64,000 bases of DNA from Mycolicibacterium crocinum (GTDB taxonomy: Bacteria; Actinomycetota; Actinomycetes; Mycobacteriales; Mycobacteriaceae): assembly GCF_022370635.2 (NCBI RefSeq), contig NZ_CP092362.2:4650001-4714000 (forward strand). Reading direction: 5' to 3'. Of this stretch, positions 25,043-32,353 are shown in pieces. The notes under the pieces were generated by a model. That model was not told where the DNA came from and ran no database searches. It saw nothing but the letters and a program-made list of their open reading frames with translations. Within the stretch, counting starts at the first letter, position 1. Every line of letters starts with the position of its first letter. Position numbers and translations under genes: made by a program.

Positions 25043-26788
25043 ATGCTCCTGGCACTGCTGCGACAGTATGTCCGGCCGTACCGGAGGCTGGTCGCAGCGG
25101 TGATGGCGCTGCAGACCGTCAGCACGCTGGCCTCCCTGTATCTCCCGACAGTCAACGCGGCGATCATCGACGACGGCGTAGCCAAGGGCGACACGGGGTT
25201 GATCGCCGAACTCGGTCTGGTGATGCTGGCCGTCACCGGGCTGCAGGTGGTGTGCGCGGTCGGCGCGGTCTACTTCGGTTCCCGCACCGGCATGGGCTTC
25301 GGCCGCGACCTGCGGTCGGCGATGTTCCACCACGTCACCACGTTCTCCGAGCGGGAGACCGCGCGGTTCGGGGCGCCGTCGCTGCTGACCCGGACGACCA
25401 ACGACGTCCAGCAGATCCAGGTGCTCATCCAGATGACCACCACGATCCTGGTGACCGCGCCGATCATGTGCGTCGGCGGCATCATCATGGCGATCCACCA
25501 GGACGCCGGCCTGTCCTGGCTGCTGCTGGTCAGCGTTCCGGTCCTGGCGCTGTCGAATTTCTGGATCGTGTCCCGGATGTTGCCGATCTTCCGGAGCATG
25601 CAACGGCTCATCGACGGCATCAACCGGGTGATGCGCGAACAGCTCTCCGGTATCCGGGTGATCCGGGCCTTCGCCCGCGAACCTTTCGAGCGGGACCGGT
25701 TCGCGGTCGCCAACGCGGCGGTGTCGGACACCGCACTGGCCGCCGGCCGGTGGCAGGCCCTCATGTTGCCGGTGACGACGCTGACGATCAACATCTCCAG
25801 CGTCGCCCTGATCTGGTTCGGTGGCCTACGCATCGACTCGGGGCACATGCAGGTCGGCTCACTGATCGCGTTCTTGTCCTACTTCATGCAGATCCTGATG
25901 GCCGTGTTGATGGCCACGCTGATCCTGGTGATGCTGCCCCGGGCCTCGGTCTGCGCGGAACGGATCACCGAGGTGCTGAACACCGAACCCGCGATCGGCG
26001 CCCCGGCATCGCCCCGGCTGCCCGACGGCGGAATCCGCGGTGCGGTCGAGCTGGACAAGGCGACGTTCTGCTACCCGGGTGCGGAGCGCCCTGTGCTGGA
26101 GGATGTTTCGCTGACTGCGCGGCCCGGGTCGACGACGGCGATCGTCGGCAGTACCGGATCCGGTAAGTCGACGCTGATATCGCTGATCTGCCGGCTCTAT
26201 GACGTGACCGACGGCGCGATCCGGGTGGACGGCATCGACGTACGCGACTATGACCCCGAGAGTCTTTGGGCCACGCTGGGTCTGGTGCCCCAGCGTGGGT
26301 ACCTGTTCTCCGGCACCGTCGCCGACAATCTGCGGTACGGCAACGCGGAGGCCACTGAGGACGAGATGTGGTGGGCACTAGGGGTCGCCGCCGCCGACGA
26401 CTTCGTCCGGGCCCATCCCGAGGGCTTGAACATGCGGGTTGCGCAGGGCGGCATCAATTTCTCCGGCGGCCAGCGTCAACGGCTGGCGATCGCGCGTGCG
26501 GTGATCCGGCGCCCCGCGATCTATCTATTCGACGATGCGTTCTCGGCGCTCGACGTGCACACCGACGCCCGGGTTCGCTCCGCGCTGCGCGAGGCATCAG
26601 CCGACGCCACGGTCATCATTGTCTCGCAGCGCATTTCAACCGTCATGCAGGCCGACACCATCGTAGTGATGGACGGTGGGCGCGTGGTCGGGACCGGTAC
26701 CCACGACGCGCTGCTGGCCGATTGCGAAACCTATGCGCAGTTCGCCGATTCCCAGTCGATGGGCTTGCGTGTCGGGGGTGGACGATGA
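25043..26788 (+). CDS. ABC exporter half-transporter 1, degenerate catalytic Glu (Rv1273c orthologue)
   Basis: A 581-residue half-transporter: six membrane helices (about 1-310) followed by one ATP-binding domain. The start at 25043 gives MLLALLRQYVRPYRR and the length of M. tuberculosis Rv1273c (582). Walker A is GSTGSGKST, and the signature is canonical (FSGGQRQRLAIARA). The residue after the Walker B aspartate is Asp instead of the catalytic Glu (IYLFDDAFSALD), so its own ATP site should be degenerate. It pairs with the next gene, whose ATG overlaps this stop codon (ATGA), to form a heterodimeric type IV exporter-fold transporter in the inner membrane. The cargo is not evident. Confidence 0.9.
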   Translation: MLLALLRQYVRPYRRLVAAVMALQTVSTLASLYLPTVNAAIIDDGVAKGDTGLIAELGLVMLAVTGLQVVCAVGAVYFGSRTGMGFGRDLRSAMFHHVTTFSERETARFGAPSLLTRTTNDVQQIQVLIQMTTTILVTAPIMCVGGIIMAIHQDAGLSWLLLVSVPVLALSNFWIVSRMLPIFRSMQRLIDGINRVMREQLSGIRVIRAFAREPFERDRFAVANAAVSDTALAAGRWQALMLPVTTLTINISSVALIWFGGLRIDSGHMQVGSLIAFLSYFMQILMAVLMATLILVMLPRASVCAERITEVLNTEPAIGAPASPRLPDGGIRGAVELDKATFCYPGAERPVLEDVSLTARPGSTTAIVGSTGSGKSTLISLICRLYDVTDGAIRVDGIDVRDYDPESLWATLGLVPQRGYLFSGTVADNLRYGNAEATEDEMWWALGVAAADDFVRAHPEGLNMRVAQGGINFSGGQRQRLAIARAVIRRPAIYLFDDAFSALDVHTDARVRSALREASADATVIIVSQRISTVMQADTIVVMDGGRVVGTGTHDALLADCETYAQFADSQSMGLRVGGGR

Positions 26789-28695
26789 CCGGGCCCGCGG
26801 CGTTCCGGGGTGGCGGAATGCGCGCGATGACCCAAGACCCGCGACAGGCCCGATCCCGTGACTTCAAGGGTTCCGCACTGCGGCTGCTGCGCCGGCTGAC
26901 CCCGCACCGATGGCCCACCGCGGCCGTCATCGGGTTGTCCATCGGCGGGATCGCGCTGGGGGTCATCGGTCCGCGCATCCTGGGCCACGCCACCGACCTG
27001 TTGTTCAACGGTGTGATCGGCCGCCAGCTCCCGGCCGGCATCACCAAGGAGCAGGCCGTGGCCGCCGCCCGTGCGCGCGGTGACACCACGTTCGCCGACC
27101 TGCTGTCCGGTACCAACGTGGTGCCGGGCCGAGGCGTCGACTTCACCGCGGTAGGCCACACGCTGTTACTGGCACTGGTGCTGTATGTCGTTGCCGCCCT
27201 GCTGGTCTGGGCGCAGGCACGGCTGCTCAACGTGATCGTGCAACGCACGATCACGGCACTGCGTGCCGATGTCGAGGCCAAGATCCATCGCTTGCCGTTG
27301 TCCTACTTCGATTCCCGGCAGCGCGGTGAATTGTTGAGCCGGGTGACCAACGATGTCGACAACATTCAGACTTCGGTGTCGGTGACGATCAGCCAGCTGC
27401 TCACGTCGGTACTGACCGTGCTCGCGGTCCTGGCGATGATGCTCAGCATCTCCCCGCTACTGGCGCTGATCACCGTGGTCACGGTTCCGTTGTCGCTGTG
27501 GGTGACCCGCGTGATCGCGCGCCGCTCGCAAAAGATGTTCATCGCCCAGTGGACCAACACCGGCCGGCTGAATGCCCACATCGAGGAGACCTACAGCGGC
27601 TTCACCGTGGTCAAGACGTTCGGGCACCGAGCCGCCGCCCAGGAGAAGTTCCGCGACTTCAACGCCGACGTCTATCACGCCAGCTTCGGCGCGCAGTTCT
27701 TCTCCGGTCTGGTCTCGCCGGCCACGACGTTCATCGGGAACCTGAGCTACGTCGCGGTCGCAGTGGTCGGTGGCTATCAGGTGGCCACCGGGCAGATCAC
27801 CCTGGGCAGCATCCAGGCGTTCATCCAGTACGTCCGCCAGTTCAACCAGCCGCTGACCCAAGTTGCCGGCATGTACAACACGCTGCAATCCGGGGTGGCC
27901 AGCGCTGAGCGGGTGTTCGACTTCCTCGACGAGCCCGAGGAATCTCCGGACTCGCCAATCGCCCTGCCCGGCAACGGCAGCGGGCGTGTCGAATTCGAGA
28001 ACGTGTCGTTCAGTTATCACCCCGGCACCCCGGTGATCGAGGACTTGTCGCTGATCGCCGAACCGGGCAGCACGGTGGCGATCGTGGGTCCGACCGGGGC
28101 GGGCAAGACCACGCTGGTCAATCTTCTGATGCGGTTCTACGACGTCGACGCCGGACGAATCCTGCTCGACGGCGCCGACATCCGAGATGTGAGCCGCGAA
28201 TCGCTGCGCTCACGGATCGGCATGGTGCTGCAGGACACCTGGCTGTTCGGCGGCACGATCGCCGAGAACATCGCCTACGGTAAGCCCGGCGCGACCGAGG
28301 ACGAAGTGCACGAGGCGGCGCGGGCCGCGTACGTGGACCGGTTCGTCCACTCGCTGCCCAATGGATACGACACCCGGGTCAGCGACGATGGCGGCAATAT
28401 CAGTGCCGGCGAGAAGCAACTGATCACCATTGCCCGGGCCTTCCTGGCCCGTCCGCAGTTGTTGATTTTGGATGAGGCCACCAGTTCAGTGGACACCCGG
28501 ACCGAATTGCTGATCCAGCATGCGATGACCAAATTGCGCCGGGAGCGCACCAGTTTCATCATCGCCCATCGACTCTCGACGATCCGTGATGCCGACCGCA
28601 TCCTGGTCATGGAGGCCGGCCGGATCGTCGAAACCGGAAGTCACACCGAGCTTCTCGCACGCCGCGGCGCCTACTACGCGATGACGCAGGCCTAA
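26785..28695 (+). CDS. ABC exporter half-transporter 2 (Rv1272c orthologue)
   Basis: A 636-residue half-transporter with six membrane helices and a C-terminal nucleotide-binding domain. An extracytoplasmic insertion of about 70 residues between the first two helices includes GRQLPAGITKEQAVAAARARG. Walker A is GPTGAGKTT, and Walker B has the catalytic Glu (LLILDEATSSVD). The signature, however, is non-canonical (ISAGEKQLITIARA). This is the exact complement of the first subunit, so one consensus and one degenerate ATP site form at the dimer interface. The start at 26785 overlaps the upstream stop and gives a length close to Rv1272c (631). I recall Rv1272c being linked to fatty-acid transport, but the sequence alone does not show it. 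Confidence 0.9.
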   Translation: MTGPAAFRGGGMRAMTQDPRQARSRDFKGSALRLLRRLTPHRWPTAAVIGLSIGGIALGVIGPRILGHATDLLFNGVIGRQLPAGITKEQAVAAARARGDTTFADLLSGTNVVPGRGVDFTAVGHTLLLALVLYVVAALLVWAQARLLNVIVQRTITALRADVEAKIHRLPLSYFDSRQRGELLSRVTNDVDNIQTSVSVTISQLLTSVLTVLAVLAMMLSISPLLALITVVTVPLSLWVTRVIARRSQKMFIAQWTNTGRLNAHIEETYSGFTVVKTFGHRAAAQEKFRDFNADVYHASFGAQFFSGLVSPATTFIGNLSYVAVAVVGGYQVATGQITLGSIQAFIQYVRQFNQPLTQVAGMYNTLQSGVASAERVFDFLDEPEESPDSPIALPGNGSGRVEFENVSFSYHPGTPVIEDLSLIAEPGSTVAIVGPTGAGKTTLVNLLMRFYDVDAGRILLDGADIRDVSRESLRSRIGMVLQDTWLFGGTIAENIAYGKPGATEDEVHEAARAAYVDRFVHSLPNGYDTRVSDDGGNISAGEKQLITIARAFLARPQLLILDEATSSVDTRTELLIQHAMTKLRRERTSFIIAHRLSTIRDADRILVMEAGRIVETGSHTELLARRGAYYAMTQA

Positions 28696-29903
28696 TGTCG
28701 CGGTGACCGCTTGGGACCTGCGACCGTATGCCGGGTCGAACCGGACCGGACTTGCGGTCGATCGGCCGCCGACTTGGCGGGCTTGACCCCGGGCGCTTTG
28801 ACTGCAGCGGGCTTCTTGGCGGCCGGCGCCGGAGGCGGCGTGCTAAAACCCAAATCGGTGAGCGCGGCCCGTACCCCGCTCTGCGCTGCCGACGACAGAT
28901 CGAAAGCTAAGTCAGACGGGTTGATCTTCGGGAACAGACCGAATTTCGCGGGCTCACCGTAGGGAGTATTGCGGTCGTAGCCGAGTTCGACGAGAACGCG
29001 CAGTGTCGGCTCGACGAGGTCGGCGATCGGCTTTGTCACCGCGCTCAATCCGGTCTTGTCCCCGAACGTCCGAAGCGGTACCACCAAGGGCAGCTGCTTG
29101 GCGGGGATCATGATGTATTCGGTGTCGCCGTAGGTCTGCTGATTGGTTGGATTGGAACTGGCGTCGTTCAATTCAGCACTCGTGTATTCGATCGGGCCGG
29201 TGATGTAGCTGCTGTGTATGGCCGCACCCGCAATGAGGTTCAGCATCGCGAACGGGTTCAACGGATAGCGGGGAAAGTCCGCGATCCCGTCGTATTGGCA
29301 GACGATGTCGATCGTTTTGATGTCGGTGTCCGTCGGTGTGGCACCGTAACCGTTGAGATTCACAAAGGGAATCGAGAACGGTGCGATCCGTTGCAGGAGT
29401 CCGCCATTGGGTCGATCCGGGTTCGCCACCAGGACGAAGGTGAGTCGGCTCTTCTCCTCGTCGGACAGATCGGCGAGATTTCGCTTTTCCAGCGTGAGGA
29501 TCGTCGAACTCTGCGAGTCACCGAAGACGACGACGGGGTCGGACCCGGCGCTCAACTTGTGGAGTAGAGAGGCGTCGACGATGGTGACGCCCTGCTCAAT
29601 CGACTGACCGATGGTCATGTCCTGCCAACCCGACAATGGCCAGAACTGCTCCGGCGTCACGAGCGGCTCGACGTCGCAAGATTCCTTCCCGCACAACGTC
29701 GTCGGCTTGACGAAATTCTCCATGGCGCCGTGGATGTATCTCGGGGCACCCGAGTCGGGTGTGAACGTTGTGCCGAGGATGATCGCTGTCGCCGCCTGCA
29801 CCGGAGGTGCCGCGAACGCGGTGGTCAATGCGAGTACGGCCGCTGCAAGACCGGCGACGACCGCCGAAGTCGTTGTGCGGAAACCAATGCAGAACGTGGA
29901 CAC
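28692..29903 (-). CDS. Exported PE-PPE-domain alpha/beta hydrolase
   Basis: A 403-residue protein with a Sec signal peptide (VVAGLAAAVLALTTAFAA, cut near PVQA at about residue 37), then a PE-PPE (PF08237) serine-hydrolase domain over about 40-290. The nucleophile segment is VVFGDSQSS (GxSxS), and the cluster ADFPRYPLNPFA is characteristic. It has no PE or PPE N-terminal domain, so it is a free-standing version exported by Sec, not by a type VII system. The C-terminal 60 residues are a Lys/Ala/Pro-rich basic tail. PE-PPE domains are reported to act as esterases or lipases, so a cell-wall or lipid ester is the likely substrate. GGGAGGGG precedes the GTG start. The 3' end overlaps the ABC exporter gene by 4 bases. 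Confidence 0.85.
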   Translation of the reverse strand: MSTFCIGFRTTTSAVVAGLAAAVLALTTAFAAPPVQAATAIILGTTFTPDSGAPRYIHGAMENFVKPTTLCGKESCDVEPLVTPEQFWPLSGWQDMTIGQSIEQGVTIVDASLLHKLSAGSDPVVVFGDSQSSTILTLEKRNLADLSDEEKSRLTFVLVANPDRPNGGLLQRIAPFSIPFVNLNGYGATPTDTDIKTIDIVCQYDGIADFPRYPLNPFAMLNLIAGAAIHSSYITGPIEYTSAELNDASSNPTNQQTYGDTEYIMIPAKQLPLVVPLRTFGDKTGLSAVTKPIADLVEPTLRVLVELGYDRNTPYGEPAKFGLFPKINPSDLAFDLSSAAQSGVRAALTDLGFSTPPPAPAAKKPAAVKAPGVKPAKSAADRPQVRSGSTRHTVAGPKRSPRH

Positions 29904-30027
29904 GTCAGCCCCTCCCCCGAAGCATCTCCCACAGGGAACTATCTCGGGGGTCGGGACCTACGCGGTCAGTAGTGGACTACTGCACTTGGTCGCTGCCGCT
30001 ACGGCACAACGGATTCGCGATGGGGTA

Positions 30028-30585
30028 TTACAGCCCGGGGCCTTCCGCACGCAGGTCGTCCACCTGAGCCATGGCCGACCGCAGCTTCGCCAGCCAGTCC
30101 TCGGCATGCTCACCCACCAGTCGTACGCTCCAGGCCAGTGCATCCGAGCGCGACCGGGCGACGCCCGCATCGACCAAGGTATCGAGTACCTGGCGTTCGG
30201 GCTGCTTCAGACGGGTCATCACCGGAACGGCGATGTGGGTGAACAGGATTCGCTCGTTCCCTATCTCGACGCCCCAGGACACCTTGCGGCCGTACTTGTC
30301 CTGAGCCTCTTCGGCGATCCTGATGCGCTCGGATCGGGTGTCCTCGCGGAACCGCGAGGCCCGGCCCGCGGCGCGCGCTTCACTGTCGGGTTTGTCGGCA
30401 ACCTCGGGCAGCCGCCCGATGACGGTGATCTCTTCACGGTCGACGATCACCGTCGGGTCCGCAGCGAACCATCCGTCGGGAAGACGTCCGGCGAACCACT
30501 CGCCCGCGTCGGTGGCATCGGGCTGGTCGGCCTGCTGCCAACCGCCGGGGCGGCCAGGCCGCCGATGTGTGTGCTGGTGCTTCAT
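30028..30585 (-). CDS. Conserved-looking 185-residue protein of unknown function
   Basis: I do not recognise this family. The protein is soluble, without a signal peptide or membrane segment. The His/Arg/Pro-rich N-terminus (about 1-30) is followed by PTVIVDREEITVIGRLPE (a beta-rich stretch), a charged helix (ARAAGRASRFREDTRSERIRI at about 90), WGVEIGNERILFTH, and a C-terminal helical part containing LDTLVDAGVARSRSDALAWSVRLV. That last segment resembles the helix-turn-helix pair of ribbon-helix-helix or similar DNA-binding proteins. Codon use and GC match the neighbours, so it is probably genuine. A sequence resembling the TetR-type palindrome at 45410 lies 10-24 bases upstream of the ATG. 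Flanking gaps 29904-30027 and 30586-30666 hold nothing else that I can identify. Confidence 0.65.
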   Translation of the reverse strand: MKHQHTHRRPGRPGGWQQADQPDATDAGEWFAGRLPDGWFAADPTVIVDREEITVIGRLPEVADKPDSEARAAGRASRFREDTRSERIRIAEEAQDKYGRKVSWGVEIGNERILFTHIAVPVMTRLKQPERQVLDTLVDAGVARSRSDALAWSVRLVGEHAEDWLAKLRSAMAQVDDLRAEGPGL

Positions 30586-30594
30586 GAATTACAT

Positions 30595-30609
30595 GATTAC
30601 ACCGTTACA
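30595..30609 (-). promoter_or_regulatory. Half-palindromic site similar to the 45410 operator
   Basis: Read on the minus strand this site begins TGTAACGGTGT and is identical over 11 consecutive bases to the perfect palindrome at 45410-45424, 12 of 15 overall. It lies 10 bases before the start codon of the 185-residue gene. It may be a second target of the same regulator, or chance. Confidence 0.3.
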
Positions 30610-30666
30610 AATTTTGCGCGACAGCTTCGCTCCCAGCGAACAGTCGCAGTTCGGAGGCTCTTGGCG

Positions 30667-31785
30667 TTACTCGGCCCGGCGCGCCCGGAACAGTTTGACC
30701 TCATCTTGAATGCCCTTGAGACGACGTGCCCTGGCGAACGACCAGCTGAACGACGGGTCCTCCCCGATCTCGTCCCGGGCGGCTTCGGACACCAGGACCG
30801 ATCCGGGCCGGGACACCGAGGTGACGCGGCTGGCCAGGTTCACCGGGCTGCCGAACCAATCCCCCGCGCGGCTCACCGCCGGTCCGTGGGACACGCCAAC
30901 CCGCAACTGCGGCAGTGCCTCATCTGCCTCGGTCGCCTCGACGAGGCTCAACATCGCATCGAGCAGTGCCGCCGTATCCGTCGACACCATCATCACCGCG
31001 TCCCCGATCGTCTTGACGAATCGCACCGGCGGTACCGCCACATTGCGGGCCGCGTCGGCGAGGCGGTTGGCGAGTTGCTCGAGCTCCTCGGGCGGCACCA
31101 TTTCGCCCAGCCGGGTGAAGCCGACGAGGTCGGCGAACGCGATCGCGACCTGTCTGGCGCCGGGAAGCGATGCGCCGACCGCACGTTCGTTGGCATTGAT
31201 GGCTTCGGTTTCCATGGCGTGGCGCAACTGCAGCATCAGCATGTCCTGGACCATCGGTCCGATCAACGGTTCGGCGGCGCTGACCAACACCTGAGCACTC
31301 TTGGCCATCTCGAGTTCAGTGGTGCCCGGGTGTTGCATCGTCGCGGCCACCGCGGTGTAGCGCATCGCCTCCGCTGCGTGCGAAAGTCCTTCTGCAAGAA
31401 CGCGAACCACGGTCAACAGCCGGTCCGGATCGAATCCCAAGTCGAGAAAGCGCTTGATGTGCACGGCCGACTCGGCATCGGGTTTGAGGAACACCGCCGC
31501 GTCGGGATCGTCGACCGTTGACAGTCCGCTGGCGCGCTGGAAACGCCTGAGCTGGTCGAGATCCAGACCGGTCTGCTCACTGATCTGCCGGGCTGACAGC
31601 CGGGTCCCGTCATCACCAAAGATCCGGCGACCGGGCAGCAGCATCGGCGCGACGGCTCCCCGGATCTCCTCGACGGTGATGCCCTGCTCCACCAACCACG
31701 GAATCAACTCAGCCCGTTGGGTTCGGGCATCGCCCGTGAGCCCGTCGAGCAGCCCGGCGGCCTCCGGGTCGACAGCTTCGGTCAC
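30667..31785 (-). CDS. Class III adenylyl cyclase with autoinhibitory N-domain, Rv1264 orthologue
   Basis: A 372-residue soluble adenylyl cyclase closely resembling Rv1264, whose N-terminal domain inhibits catalysis in a pH-dependent way. Residues 1-200 are the regulatory alpha-helical domain with the conserved LAEGLSHAAEAMRYTA segment and the LMLQLRHAMETEA linker. Residues 208-372 are the cyclase domain. Metal ligands Asp219 and Asp262, adenine-specifying Lys258 and Asp309, and transition-state Asn316 and Arg320 are all present, so it should make cAMP. I chose the GTG at 31785 because it aligns with the Rv1264 N-terminus and a TANNNT -10 (TACGTT) ends 6 bases upstream. It is divergent from the glycosylase gene. 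Confidence 0.9.
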   Translation of the reverse strand: MTEAVDPEAAGLLDGLTGDARTQRAELIPWLVEQGITVEEIRGAVAPMLLPGRRIFGDDGTRLSARQISEQTGLDLDQLRRFQRASGLSTVDDPDAAVFLKPDAESAVHIKRFLDLGFDPDRLLTVVRVLAEGLSHAAEAMRYTAVAATMQHPGTTELEMAKSAQVLVSAAEPLIGPMVQDMLMLQLRHAMETEAINANERAVGASLPGARQVAIAFADLVGFTRLGEMVPPEELEQLANRLADAARNVAVPPVRFVKTIGDAVMMVSTDTAALLDAMLSLVEATEADEALPQLRVGVSHGPAVSRAGDWFGSPVNLASRVTSVSRPGSVLVSEAARDEIGEDPSFSWSFARARRLKGIQDEVKLFRARRAE

Positions 31786-31791
31786 CGACAC

Positions 31792-31797
31792 AACGTA
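31792..31797 (-). promoter_or_regulatory. Predicted -10 of the adenylyl cyclase gene (leaderless)
   Basis: On the minus strand TACGTT matches TANNNT and ends 6 bases before the GTG at 31785. No Shine-Dalgarno lies at proper spacing, so a leaderless transcript is predicted; this also decides between two nearby GTG starts. Confidence 0.45.
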
Positions 31798-31811
31798 TAC
31801 CGTCGATCCTG

Positions 31812-32315
31812 ATGTCACGGTCCCCGCTCCTCGAGGGGCTGCCGCCGATCGGCTCGTCCGACGCCCGGCTGCTGATCCTCGGCAACATGCCCAGTGTGCT
31901 GTCGCTGGCCAGTGGGCACTACTACGGGAACCCACGAAATGCGTTCTGGCGCATCATCGCCGACCTGTTCGGTGGCGAGCCGGACGCCCCCTACGAGCAG
32001 CGGACCGAGTTGCTGGAGCGTCACGGTATCGCCGTCTGGGACGTCCTGAAGCACTGCCGCCGCGTCGGGAGTCTGGACTCGGCGGTCGAGCCGGACAGTA
32101 TGGTGGCCAACGACTTCGGCGCGTTCTTCGCCGCCCAGCGGCGTATCGAGCGGGTGTACTTCAACGGTGCGGCCGCGATGAGCAACTTCACCCGGCTCGT
32201 CCACCTCGACCTGCCGGTCGTGTTTTGTCGTCTGCCGTCGACCAGCCCCGCGCAAACCATGCGTTACGCCGACAAACTGGTGGCCTGGCGTGCGGCACTG
32301 GCAGAGGCTCGATAA
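31812..32315 (+). CDS. DNA-deoxyinosine/uracil glycosylase-like protein (UDG superfamily)
   Basis: A 167-residue member of the uracil-DNA glycosylase superfamily in the hypoxanthine (deoxyinosine) glycosylase branch, which removes deaminated bases from DNA. The first active-site segment is ILGNMPSVLSLASGHYYGNPRNAFW (residues about 21-45), where the Asn-rich motif replaces the classical Asp. The later FCRLPSTSPAQTM supplies the SP/ST motif near residue 145. The length fits the family (about 160-190). The start is only 26 bases from the divergent cyclase start. Mug/TDG is the closest alternative. Confidence 0.75.
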   Translation: MSRSPLLEGLPPIGSSDARLLILGNMPSVLSLASGHYYGNPRNAFWRIIADLFGGEPDAPYEQRTELLERHGIAVWDVLKHCRRVGSLDSAVEPDSMVANDFGAFFAAQRRIERVYFNGAAAMSNFTRLVHLDLPVVFCRLPSTSPAQTMRYADKLVAWRAALAEAR

Positions 32316-32341
32316 GGCTCCGACGAGCCTCCGGGTCTGCC

Positions 32342-32347
32342 TATCCT
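32342..32347 (+). promoter_or_regulatory. Predicted -10 of the zinc-ribbon/cyclase/ATPase gene (leaderless)
   Basis: TATCCT fits TANNNT and ends 6 bases before the GTG start codon at 32354. No Shine-Dalgarno is visible. Confidence 0.45.
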
Positions 32348-32353
32348 CGTCGA

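Noticed and set aside
26368..26784. Upstream extension of the second ABC subunit frame
   Set aside because: It overlaps the ATP-binding domain of subunit 1 in another frame; the ATG at 26785 gives the family length and ATGA coupling.
31454..32353. The long upstream extension of the zinc-ribbon/cyclase/ATPase frame
   Set aside because: It overlaps the Rv1264-like gene and the glycosylase gene in other frames. The GTG at 32354 starts the zinc ribbon and has a -10 at leaderless spacing.
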